The notes under the pieces: model-generated
Databases searched by the model: none
Told to the model about the DNA's origin: nothing
Seen by the model: the letters and a program-made list of their open reading frames with translations, nothing else
Translations under genes and position numbers: made by a program
Assembly: GCA_964236445.1 (NCBI GenBank)
Contig: CAXSDR010000024.1
Span: 1-38,029 of the forward strand
Source of the DNA: CAXSDR01 sp964236445
GTDB taxonomy: Bacteria; Actinomycetota; Actinomycetes; Motilibacterales; Motilibacteraceae
Direction: 5' to 3'
Length of the DNA stretch: 38,029 bases
Part shown: one piece after another, positions 27,706 to 34,553 of the stretch
Position numbering within the stretch: the first letter of the stretch is position 1
Layout of the letters: each line of letters opens with the position of its first letter

Positions 27706-27741
27706 CGCTGCTGTTCGAGCCGCTGCTGTTCGACGAAGGCG

Positions 27742-27787
27742 GGTGTGGACGATCGCGCGGCTGCGCGGCCGGGGGATCGTCCACACC
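27742..27787. terminator. Bidirectional hairpin terminator
   Basis: GGTGTGGACGATC (27742-27754) pairs perfectly with GATCGTCCACACC (27775-27787), a 13-pair stem; the 20-base loop has its own GCGC-rich hairpin potential. It lies midway between two convergent stops (27705 and 27822), so it can serve both genes. No U-tract, as is common in high-GC actinobacteria. Just before it, a 13-base sequence (CGCTGCTGTTCGA) occurs twice at 27706 and 27721. Confidence 0.75.
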
Positions 27788-27819
27788 GTCGCCTCGTCGG
27801 GCTCGGTGACGGTCGGGGC

Positions 27820-29604
27820 TCAGCCCCAGTTGCTGCTGGACCACGCGTCCTTGGCGTCGCCCTTGGTGTCGTTGCCCCAGCTGCCCCCGGACCAGGCCAT
27901 GTTCGTCCAGCTGCGCCCGGTCCAGGACCGACCGGTCCAGCTGCGCCCGGTCCAGGACCGACCGGACCACACCACGCCGATCCAGCTCCGGCCAGCCCAG
28001 CTGTTGGTGGTCCAACCCTCACCCGTCCAGGCGACGGAGTTGAAGAAGCCGCCGATCCAGACGCCGTCGCCTGCTTCGGCCCCGGCCATCGCGGCGCTGC
28101 TGACGGTGACCCCGAAGATGTCCTTCTCGCCCGTCAACGCCACGCCGTCCATCACCACGTGGTCGGTGCCGCGGCTGCCCTCGAGCGTGCCGGTCCCGGG
28201 CGAGTCGTAGGCCGGGGTCGGCACGTTCAGGCCGCCCAGCCCGCGTGTCGCGGCGGCATAGAAGTTGACCTCGCCGGATCCCTGGGTGTTCGTCGACACG
28301 GCGGCCATGGAGGTCGCCGTCGCCTTGAGGAGCGCCTTGACCTGGTCAGGGTTGTAGGACGGGTTCTTCTGCAGGATCAGCGCAGCACCCCCGCTGACCA
28401 CGCCGGCCGCCTGGCTCGTCCCGCTGCCCCGGAAGAAGCGGCCGCCGACCTCGGCGCTGGACCCGAACTGCTGGTCGATGCTCGATCCCACGACGCGGAT
28501 GCCGATGAGCGAGCGGCCCGGTGCCACCACGTCCGGGTCGCGGCCGTTGGCGCCGCGGCTGGAGAACGAAGGAATGCTGTCGTCAGCGGCATAGCTCGTG
28601 GAGCGCATGTCCGTCGCGCCGACCGCGATGATCGTCGGGTCGTAGGCGGGGTCGGTGAGCCCTGGCGCGTTGGGGTTGGTGTCGGTGCCGGCGTTGCCCG
28701 CGGCGGCGACGACCACGATGCCCTTCTTCCAGGCCATCTCGGCGGCGAACGCCAGCGGGTCCCACTGGTAGGGCTGGGTGCTGTCGGTGCCGTACGACAG
28801 GTTGAGCACCCTGATGTTGAGTCCGTTGTCGTTCTTGTGCTGGACGACCCAGTCGATGCCCGCGATGACCTGGGTGATGTCGACAGCGCCGTTGGCGTCG
28901 CCGAGCTTGATGCTGACGATGCGCGCGTCCGGAGCGACACCGAAGTATTTGTCGTTGGACGGGTTGACGATGTCGGAGATGCCCGGGTCACGCCCGGCGA
29001 TGATGCCGGCGATGTGCGTGCCGTGCCCATAGGTGTCACGCCCCGCGATGGTGGGGTCCTGACTGTCGAACGACAGGTCGGCGCCGAGCACGATCTTGCC
29101 GGGGGTTTCCAGGCCGTAGGACGGCGAGACGCCGGTGTCGAGGACCGCCACGTCGACGCCGCGGCCGGTGATGCCCTGCCGCCACAGGTCGCGCGCACCG
29201 ACGGCGTCGACCAGCTTCTGCGGTGCCCCGGGGTCGGAGAGCTGGTCGTAGCTCTGGCCGCTGAGCGTGACGGCGGTGTCGGGCGACAGGCCGCGGACGG
29301 TCGGCGAGCGCTGCAGCCGAGTCGCCTGAGCACCGTCGAGGGTGACGATCAGCTGGCCGACTCCGGTGAGGCGCGTCCTGACCGTGCCGCCGACGGCCGT
29401 GACGGCCGCTGCGGCGTCATCGAGGGATCCGGACGGCAGCACGAGCCAGCTCGCCGCCGGGCTGTGGGGGGCGATCGGTGCGTGCTCCACGGGGTGCCGC
29501 ACGGGGGTGGCTGACGCGGGCGCCGCGCCCCCCAGGCACGCCACGACGGCGGCAGCTGCAACGCCTCCGAGGACGGATCCCGAGGCGGTCCGGATCTTGC
29601 GCAC
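27820..29604 (-). CDS. Secreted subtilisin-like serine protease with Trp-rich C-terminal repeats
   Basis: A 594-residue S8 protease. Residues 1-32 are a Sec signal (RKIR, hydrophobic core, APASA). Residues about 45-115 resemble an inhibitor-I9-type propeptide. The catalytic domain has Asp156 (AVLDTGVS), His194 (GHGTHIAG), the oxyanion Asn304 (AAAGNAG) and Ser397 (GSGTSQAA). After residue 480 the protein carries a low-complexity tail in which Trp recurs every 4-6 residues, (S-W-T-G-R)n, ending SSSNWG. Similar W-G-x-x-W tails occur on actinobacterial subtilases; a surface-association role is likely but unproven. ATG start at 29604. It lies 216 bases downstream of HD-GYP copy 2 on the same strand. 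Confidence 0.93.
   Translation of the reverse strand: MRKIRTASGSVLGGVAAAAVVACLGGAAPASATPVRHPVEHAPIAPHSPAASWLVLPSGSLDDAAAAVTAVGGTVRTRLTGVGQLIVTLDGAQATRLQRSPTVRGLSPDTAVTLSGQSYDQLSDPGAPQKLVDAVGARDLWRQGITGRGVDVAVLDTGVSPSYGLETPGKIVLGADLSFDSQDPTIAGRDTYGHGTHIAGIIAGRDPGISDIVNPSNDKYFGVAPDARIVSIKLGDANGAVDITQVIAGIDWVVQHKNDNGLNIRVLNLSYGTDSTQPYQWDPLAFAAEMAWKKGIVVVAAAGNAGTDTNPNAPGLTDPAYDPTIIAVGATDMRSTSYAADDSIPSFSSRGANGRDPDVVAPGRSLIGIRVVGSSIDQQFGSSAEVGGRFFRGSGTSQAAGVVSGGAALILQKNPSYNPDQVKALLKATATSMAAVSTNTQGSGEVNFYAAATRGLGGLNVPTPAYDSPGTGTLEGSRGTDHVVMDGVALTGEKDIFGVTVSSAAMAGAEAGDGVWIGGFFNSVAWTGEGWTTNSWAGRSWIGVVWSGRSWTGRSWTGRSWTGRSWTNMAWSGGSWGNDTKGDAKDAWSSSNWG
27905..27964 (-). repeat. Two identical 30-base repeats in the protease tail
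   Basis: 27905-27934 and 27935-27964 are identical. On the minus strand each encodes ten residues, two SWTGR units. Exact identity, including third positions, points to recent slippage or unequal exchange and possible length variation. Confidence 0.9.
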
Positions 29605-29670
29605 TTGATGACTCCCAGTGGTTTCAGCGACACGCGTTGCATTGATGTTGCGGCAGAAAGCGGTCGCTGT

Positions 29671-29708
29671 CGATAGTCAAGAAATAGTCAAGTCGGAAGG
29701 AGTAGTCA
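29671..29708 (-). promoter_or_regulatory. Direct repeats upstream of the protease gene
   Basis: On the minus strand CTTGACTATTT and CTTGACTATCG occur head to tail with an 11-base period (core TGACTA, complement at 29674-29679 and 29685-29690), and a third TGACTA-like core lies 18 bases further upstream (29703-29708). The set is 65-105 bases before the ATG. The 11-base direct-repeat layout resembles sites of OmpR/PhoP-type response regulators; TTGACT could alternatively be overlapping -35 elements. Confidence 0.35.
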
Positions 29709-29820
29709 GAGGTCCCGGAGGGTGAGGACATCGGCCTCGGCCACGCTCACGGGTCACGTTGAGTAGTGCTGGGAGTCATGAACCCGCAGGCCAGAGCCGT
29801 GCAGGGCACGGCCCGCTCGT

Positions 29821-31197
29821 TCAGACGGCGTCGCTGGGGGCCAGGGCAGCGAGGGGGGCACTCCCGGCCCGTGCCGCGTCGTCGTAGTGCCCGCGCGGCT
29901 GCGGGAGCGCCGCGACGAGCGGCGGTGCCGGGTCGGTCGCCGGTTCCCACGGGTTGCGTCCCAGCGCCCTGATGAGCGCCTCGACCTTGGGCGCGTCGAA
30001 CTGGGTGCCTGCGCAGCGACGGAGCTCCGCGACCGCCGCCTCGACGCTGCGTGCCCCGCGGTAGGACCGGGTCGAGGTCATCGAGTCGAACGCGTCGGCC
30101 ACGGCGATGATGCGGGCGAACTCGGGGATGTCCGCGCCGGCCAGGCCCATCGGATAACCCCGTCCGTCGAGGCGCTCGTGGTGGTGGAAGATCCCGGCCC
30201 GCGCCTCCTCGAGGAAGTCGATCTCGGCGACCATCTCCCTGCCCCTCACCGGGTGCAGCTTGATCGCGTCGAACTCCGCCTCGGTGAGCCGATCGGCCTT
30301 CTGCAGAACCCGCGTCGGGACGCCGATCTTGCCGACGTCGTGCAGCAGCCCGGCATAGCGCAACGAGGGCACCATGCGCTCGGGCATGTTCGACTCACGC
30401 GCGATGAGGACGCTCGCCTTGGACACGCGCTCGCTGTGGTGCCGGGTGTAGACGTCCTTGGTCTCCACGGCGCGTACGAGAGCCCGCACGGTGCTGTCGT
30501 ACGCGCGTTGCTCGTCGGCGATCTGGTTGTAGGTGAAGCGGGCCAGCAGGAGCGGGACCACGACGAGGGCCGCGCTCAGTGGCCCGATGCCGCACGGTCC
30601 CCACACCACCGCGAGCGCCAGCCCGAGCAGGCCGTTGCCCAGCACCAGCAGGGCCGAGAGATCGATGAGCCCTCGCGCGACGGACATCGGGCGCAGGTGC
30701 GCGCAGAGTGCGATCACCAGGGACACGAGGCCGACGCTGGTGAGGAATACGGCGACGTCGGCCCCCAGTGCAGGGAGGAGATCGTGCGGGAAGCCGTCGA
30801 AGTCCAGGCCGTGCCACCCGCCACCGAGGCCGACCATGACCAGACCCGCCGCGCCCGCAGCGAGGATGAGCATCGCGGAGTTGAAGGCGCGCTTGACCAG
30901 CTCGCTCGAGCGGTCCTCCACGACGAAGCCGACGGACGCGACGAGCACGGCTGCAGCGGGGCCACAGAGGAACAACGCGCCGAGGACGACGATGCCGCTC
31001 AGGCTGGGAGCCGACTCGTTGGGACGGTGGCTCTCGTGCCGCGAGAGCGTGCCGACGAGCAGCTGCATCGTCGCCAGGAGGGCAACGGTGCGCCACGCCC
31101 CACGTCCCACACCGGCGAGGCTCAGCACCAACGCCGCCGTGGCGGAGGCCAGAACCACGCCGATGTAGGCCTGGGCGGTGCGCGGCGGGGCCGTCAC
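29821..31197 (-). CDS. Membrane HD-GYP domain phosphodiesterase, copy 2
   Basis: A 458-residue paralogue of the protein at 1724-3151, alignable over almost its full length. Residues about 8-225 form the polytopic sensor with the same short motif (EDRSSELVKRAFN near 94-106). The HD-GYP domain follows: YTRHHSERV at 250, HD at H286-D287 (LLHDVGK), LHPV at 315, HHHERLDGRGYP at 338 with GYP at 347-349, and VADAFDSMTSTRSYR. All metal ligands are present, so cyclic-di-GMP hydrolysis is expected. The GTG at 31197 follows a good GAGGTGAG site. It lies 62 bases after the 20-codon ORF at 31260. The C-terminal tail differs from copy 1. Confidence 0.92.
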   Translation of the reverse strand: MTAPPRTAQAYIGVVLASATAALVLSLAGVGRGAWRTVALLATMQLLVGTLSRHESHRPNESAPSLSGIVVLGALFLCGPAAAVLVASVGFVVEDRSSELVKRAFNSAMLILAAGAAGLVMVGLGGGWHGLDFDGFPHDLLPALGADVAVFLTSVGLVSLVIALCAHLRPMSVARGLIDLSALLVLGNGLLGLALAVVWGPCGIGPLSAALVVVPLLLARFTYNQIADEQRAYDSTVRALVRAVETKDVYTRHHSERVSKASVLIARESNMPERMVPSLRYAGLLHDVGKIGVPTRVLQKADRLTEAEFDAIKLHPVRGREMVAEIDFLEEARAGIFHHHERLDGRGYPMGLAGADIPEFARIIAVADAFDSMTSTRSYRGARSVEAAVAELRRCAGTQFDAPKVEALIRALGRNPWEPATDPAPPLVAALPQPRGHYDDAARAGSAPLAALAPSDAV

Positions 31198-31259
31198 AGG
31201 ATTCTCACCTCGGCTCGGAATGACCTGCAGCGCGAGACAGGGACCGGCAGCGCGTCATG

Positions 31260-31322
31260 TCAGGTCCACTTGAGGACTCGACCGGACAGGTAGTTCTCTG
31301 CGGCCTTCGCGACGATTGACAT
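31260..31322 (-). CDS. Conserved 20-residue small protein or leader peptide, copy 2
   Basis: A 20-codon ORF (MSIVAKAAENYLSGRVLKWT) upstream of HD-GYP copy 2, with an AGGTGA ribosome site before the ATG. It is the same length as the ORF at 3206-3268 and shares the pattern MSxxxKAAExxLSGRxxxWx with it, including synonymous third-base differences. The stop is followed by a 62-base gap to the HD-GYP start, against 54 bases in copy 1. It is too short for standard gene callers, so it is probably missing from most annotations. Function unknown. Confidence 0.75.
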   Translation of the reverse strand: MSIVAKAAENYLSGRVLKWT

Positions 31323-31440
31323 GTGACATCACCTCAAGGGATTCGTCACGGGCACCGCTGCTGGCCCGTGCGTGATCCGCTCCGCTATGGCAACGCCTTT
31401 CGACACGCGATCGTTCACGTGGTTGACAGCTCGGCGGCTG
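31319..31440 (-). promoter_or_regulatory. Conserved leader upstream of small ORF 2
   Basis: Same order of elements as at 3265-3410: far block GCCGAGCTGTCAACCACG (complement 31418-31435), a hairpin CACGGGC/GCCCGTG (31347-31353 with 31364-31370, 10-base loop), then ACGAATCCC and GGTGATGTCACATGTC over the ribosome site and start. The stem sequence differs from copy 1 while pairing is retained. Confidence 0.5.
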
Positions 31441-31629
31441 CCGGTCCCTCTCCCGCTCTGCAGTTGTCGAGGCCACGCGCTCGAAAGCCCGTGACCTGCA
31501 TCCCATCGACCGGAGGCGCGTCCGGTTGAGGCTTCGGCGCGACCGAAGTGGATGTCGCAGACATCACCGGAAAGGTGCGGCGCAAAAGCGACAGAAGCCT
31601 CTTCATGCCCCGGCTTGCCGCGGTCGGGC
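31441..31629. other. Remainder of the otsA-to-small-ORF gap
   Basis: With the leader above this completes a 307-base gap after otsA. It holds an inverted repeat GATGTCGCAGACATC (31552-31566, arms GATGTC/GACATC) about 65 bases past the otsA stop. A minus-strand frame from 31606 to 31415 begins MKRLLSLLRRTFPVMSA but shows no convincing coding bias, so I do not call it a gene. Confidence 0.4.
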
Positions 31630-33102
31630 TCAGCCGGGCAGGTCGAGCGCGCGTACCTGGTCGCGCAGCCACGCCTGCGGCGGGAGCGTCGTGGCGGCCG
31701 CGATCAGCGCGGCGCACGCCTGCCGGCGGTCGCCGTCACTGGTCAGCAGCGCCCGGTGCAGCGCGTCGGCGGTTCCGCTCACGTCATAGGGGTTGATGAG
31801 CAGCGACAGGGATCCGAGCTCCTCGGCGGCGCCGGCCTCTGTCGAGAGCACCAGGGAGCAGCCCGACTCAGCGAGGATCGGCGCTTCCTTCGCGACCAGG
31901 TTCATGCCGTCGCGGACCGGGTTGACCAGCAGCACCTCGGTCACACGGTAGGTCGCGAGCGAGCGGGCGTAGTCGTCGTCGACATGCACGATCAACGGAC
32001 GCCAGTCAGGGGTCGCGAACTCGTCCTCGATCTCGCGGGCGAGCCGCTGCACCGCGGCGGTGTATTCGCGATATTCGGGCAGGTCGTGACGTGAAGGGTA
32101 GGCGCCGGCCAGGTGCACGACGCGGCCCTGCCACTCGGGCCGGGTCCGCAGCAGCTCGCGGTAGGCGAGCAGCCCACGCACGATGTTCTTGGAGAGCTCG
32201 GTGCGGTCCACCCGCCCGATCACGCGCCGGTCGCCGACCTGGCTGCGCAGGCCGGCCACGCGCGCCTCGACGTCGGGCCGGCACGCCCGCTCCCGCAGCT
32301 GCTCGGCGTCGATGCCCAGCGCGTGCACGGCCACCTGGGTGGTGTGCCCCTCGACGCACACGGTGGCGGCGGCCCGGTCGACCTCGGCGTCGAGCATCGC
32401 CTCGCAGCAGTCGAGGAACGCGCCTGCCCAGCGCTTCGCGAGGAAGCCGACATGGTCGGCGCCGAGCACGCCCAGCAGCACCTGCCGGCCGATGTCCTCG
32501 GGCAGCAGGCGGAAGTAGTCGACGGGCGCCCACGGGGTGTGGGAGAAGTGCGCGATCCGCAGGTCGGGGCGCAGTGCGCGCAGGAAGCGAGGCGTCAGCG
32601 TGAGGTGGTAGTCCTGAACGAGCACCTTGGCGCCCGGCGCCGCCGCCGTGGCGAGTGCCTGCGCGAACTGCTGGCCGTACGCCTCGTAGGACGCCCAGCC
32701 GACGCGGAAGCCCGCGTCGAAGACGGGGGCGACGGGTGTGGCATAGAGCATGTGGTGCAGGAACCACAGCGTCGAGTTCGCGACCCCGTTGTAGGCGAGG
32801 TCGTAGGTGCGCCGGTCGATGTCGAGCATCTGCACGGCGACGCCGGAGGTGTCGTTGCCCGCGAGGTCGAGCCGCCCGCCCGGGGCCTCGCGCGCGGCGA
32901 GCCGGTCGACGTCGGTCAGTGCGGCGCACACCCAGAGCACGGTCGCGTGGTCGCTACGCTGGCCGACGCCGATCAGGCCCGAGACGAGGCCGCCGCCCCC
33001 GCGGTGCCCGGTGGGGCGGCCGAACTCGTCTCGCCGGAACGACAACGGACCACGGTTCGACGCGAGCAGAAGGGTCGCGTCTGCGCTGCTCTGCGTGGGC
33101 AT
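31630..33102 (-). CDS. otsA: Trehalose-6-phosphate synthase
   Basis: A 490-residue GT20 glycosyltransferase that joins glucose from a nucleotide-glucose donor to glucose-6-phosphate. Motifs: LLLASNRGPLSF and HRGGGGLVSGLIG at the N-terminus, FLHHMLYA, VLVQDYHLTLTP, AHFSHTPWAPVDYFRLLP, GRVDRTELSKNIVRGLLAY in the second domain, and LLVNPVRDGMNLVAKEAPIL for donor binding, all in the expected order. Length is close to that of other actinobacterial OtsA proteins. ATG start at 33102, divergent from the DUF1906 gene with 147 bases between. With otsB (22019) it completes the OtsAB trehalose route. Confidence 0.93.
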   Translation of the reverse strand: MPTQSSADATLLLASNRGPLSFRRDEFGRPTGHRGGGGLVSGLIGVGQRSDHATVLWVCAALTDVDRLAAREAPGGRLDLAGNDTSGVAVQMLDIDRRTYDLAYNGVANSTLWFLHHMLYATPVAPVFDAGFRVGWASYEAYGQQFAQALATAAAPGAKVLVQDYHLTLTPRFLRALRPDLRIAHFSHTPWAPVDYFRLLPEDIGRQVLLGVLGADHVGFLAKRWAGAFLDCCEAMLDAEVDRAAATVCVEGHTTQVAVHALGIDAEQLRERACRPDVEARVAGLRSQVGDRRVIGRVDRTELSKNIVRGLLAYRELLRTRPEWQGRVVHLAGAYPSRHDLPEYREYTAAVQRLAREIEDEFATPDWRPLIVHVDDDYARSLATYRVTEVLLVNPVRDGMNLVAKEAPILAESGCSLVLSTEAGAAEELGSLSLLINPYDVSGTADALHRALLTSDGDRRQACAALIAAATTLPPQAWLRDQVRALDLPG

Positions 33103-33249
33103 TGCCGCAGCCTAGGGGGTCGCAATCCGCCTGTGCTGCGGCGAATACGCCGTGTCCGAGCAGTCGTACCGGTGCACGCGCTCAAGTCGGCGGCGTACGC
33201 GCCGACATCGGCTCAGACCTCCCGTCGTCCCTGCCAAAGGTGTTCGCCT

Positions 33250-34335
33250 GTGTTCGTGTCACGCCGCGTCCGTCAGCTCCTCGCCTGCCCGTTGCTGGTG
33301 GCCACCGGCGTCACCGCTGGTGCGGCGAGCGCCCACGCCGCCGTGCCCGCCCCGGTCGCGTCGGGCGCCGGGACCACCGGCATCCTGGCCGGCAACGACG
33401 TCTCCTGGCCGCAGTGCAGCACGGCCCAGGGCGGGCACGGCCTGCCACTGCCGGGACCCGGGAAGAGGTTCGTGGTCGTCGGTCTGACCGACGGCCTGCC
33501 GTTCACCGAGAACCCCTGTCTCAGCCGCGAGGTGGCGCAGGCGCGCTCGATCGGTGCCGCCCTGGCCGCCTACACGTTCGCGGTCACCCCCACCGCTGCG
33601 CAGCTCCTGCGTGACGGTGCCAACGGACCCTACGACGCCGCCGACCCCCTCGGCCGGCTCGCGAACGCCGGCTACAGCCAGGGCGCCTGGGCCGAGGCGA
33701 CGATGTCGGGCGCCGGGCTCGAGACGCCGTTCGTCTGGGTCGACGTGGAGCCGCGCAAGGCCCAGCCCTGGTCGTCGAACCCGATGGCGAACGCCGCGGT
33801 GCTCAACGGCGTGGTCAGGGCGCTGCAGGACGCGGGGTCCGGCGTCGGGTTCTACAGCTACGCCTACGGCTGGGCGCAGATCACCGGCGGGCTGCGCTCG
33901 AACCTCCCGGTGTGGGCCACGGCCGGTCACCGTGGACCGTCCGGTGCGCTGGCGATGTGCGCGAAGCCTTCGTTCTCGGGCGGCCCGGTGGTGCTCAGCC
34001 AGTACTACGACGACATCCGAGACTCCGACCTCACGTGCCCTGGTGTGGTCGGTGCCCCGACGCGTACGCAGCAGAGCCCGCTCGCCCCCTACCGCACCAC
34101 GGTGCTGCAGCGCGGCTCCACGGGGCCCGCTGTCGCGGCGCTGCAGACGCGGCTCGCCCTGCCGGCTCACGGGACGTTCAACCGCGCCGTGGCGCTCAAG
34201 GTGCGGCTGTTCCAGCGCCAGCAGCGGCTCGCGAGCACCGGCGTCGTCGACCGCGGCACCTGGCGGGCCCTGGGGGCCGATCGGGTGCGCGTGCTGGAGC
34301 GATCCGCGGGCTCGTTCGGGACCTACTTCGGCTGA
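33250..34335 (+). CDS. Secreted DUF1906 (glycoside hydrolase-like) protein with peptidoglycan-binding domain
   Basis: A 361-residue exported protein. Residues 1-30 are a signal peptide (SRRVRQLLACPLLVATGVTAGAASAHAA); the SRR could suit Tat. Residues about 45-265 resemble the DUF1906/Rv2525c-like TIM-barrel: GNDVSWPQCS, VVGLTDGLPFTENPCL, TPFVWVDVEPRKAQPWS, VGFYSYAYGWAQI, WATAGHR, VLSQYYDDIRDSDLTC, with acidic residues placed as in glycoside hydrolase-like barrels. Residues about 280-345 are a PG_binding_1 domain (VLQRGSTGPAVAALQTRLALPAHGTFNRAVALKVRLFQRQQRL). A cell-wall role is likely. GTG at 33250 after AAGGTG; GTG at 33256 is an alternative. Confidence 0.8.
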   Translation: MFVSRRVRQLLACPLLVATGVTAGAASAHAAVPAPVASGAGTTGILAGNDVSWPQCSTAQGGHGLPLPGPGKRFVVVGLTDGLPFTENPCLSREVAQARSIGAALAAYTFAVTPTAAQLLRDGANGPYDAADPLGRLANAGYSQGAWAEATMSGAGLETPFVWVDVEPRKAQPWSSNPMANAAVLNGVVRALQDAGSGVGFYSYAYGWAQITGGLRSNLPVWATAGHRGPSGALAMCAKPSFSGGPVVLSQYYDDIRDSDLTCPGVVGAPTRTQQSPLAPYRTTVLQRGSTGPAVAALQTRLALPAHGTFNRAVALKVRLFQRQQRLASTGVVDRGTWRALGADRVRVLERSAGSFGTYFG

Positions 34336-34399
34336 GGCGAGAACTGCCTGCGCGCGACCGCCCGGCGTCCCGTAGGCTTGACCCCACAACTTCACATTG

Positions 34400-34539
34400 C
34401 TCATCCAGAGGGGCAGAGGGAACGGCCCGATGAAGCCCCGGCAACCCATGCGTGACGTGTCCGACGAAAGCCGCCGGACTTTTTTCGCGCGCATGTAGGT
34501 GCCAACTCCGGCCTGCGGATCGTCCGCGGGGAAGATGAG
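34400..34539 (+). ncRNA. SAM-I riboswitch (S-box leader)
   Basis: The conserved core is present in order: CTCATC (34400-34405, P1 5' arm), AGAGGGGCAGAGGGAACGGC, CCGATGAAGCCCCGGCAACC, a P3 hairpin GTCCG/CGGAC followed by TTTTTT, GGTGCCAACTCCGGC, a P4 hairpin GCGGA/TCCGC, and GATGAG (34534-34539, P1 3' arm, perfect complement). It is S-box (SAM-I) rather than the SAM-IV class known from actinobacteria. The P1 3' arm abuts the ribosome site GGAGAGG, 8-15 bases before the ATG, so SAM binding probably blocks translation of the downstream gene. Confidence 0.93.
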
Positions 34540-34553
34540 GAGAGGCCTCCATC

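Noticed and set aside
27905..27964. Tandem repeats as a CRISPR or minisatellite array
   Set aside because: Only two units, no spacers, in frame within the protease coding region.
29887..31293. Long plus-strand open frame opposite HD-GYP copy 2
   Set aside because: Same reason: the opposite strand carries all HD-GYP motifs and this one none.
31330..31380. Similarity of GATCACGCACGGGC (minus strand) to the GEMM cyclic-di-GMP riboswitch start
   Set aside because: Only the first few bases match; the second GEMM strand and tetraloop-receptor parts are missing, and the same stretch is not present in the paralogous leader.
31415..31606. Minus-strand ORF beginning MKRLLSLLRRTFPV between otsA and small ORF 2
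   Set aside because: No clear ribosome site, no strong third-position bias, no counterpart at the first HD-GYP locus, and its end overlaps the conserved leader.
34400..34539. SAM-IV riboswitch, the usual actinobacterial class
   Set aside because: The P1, GGCAACC and GGTGCCAACTCC elements follow the SAM-I (S-box) order and the typical SAM-IV signature is absent.
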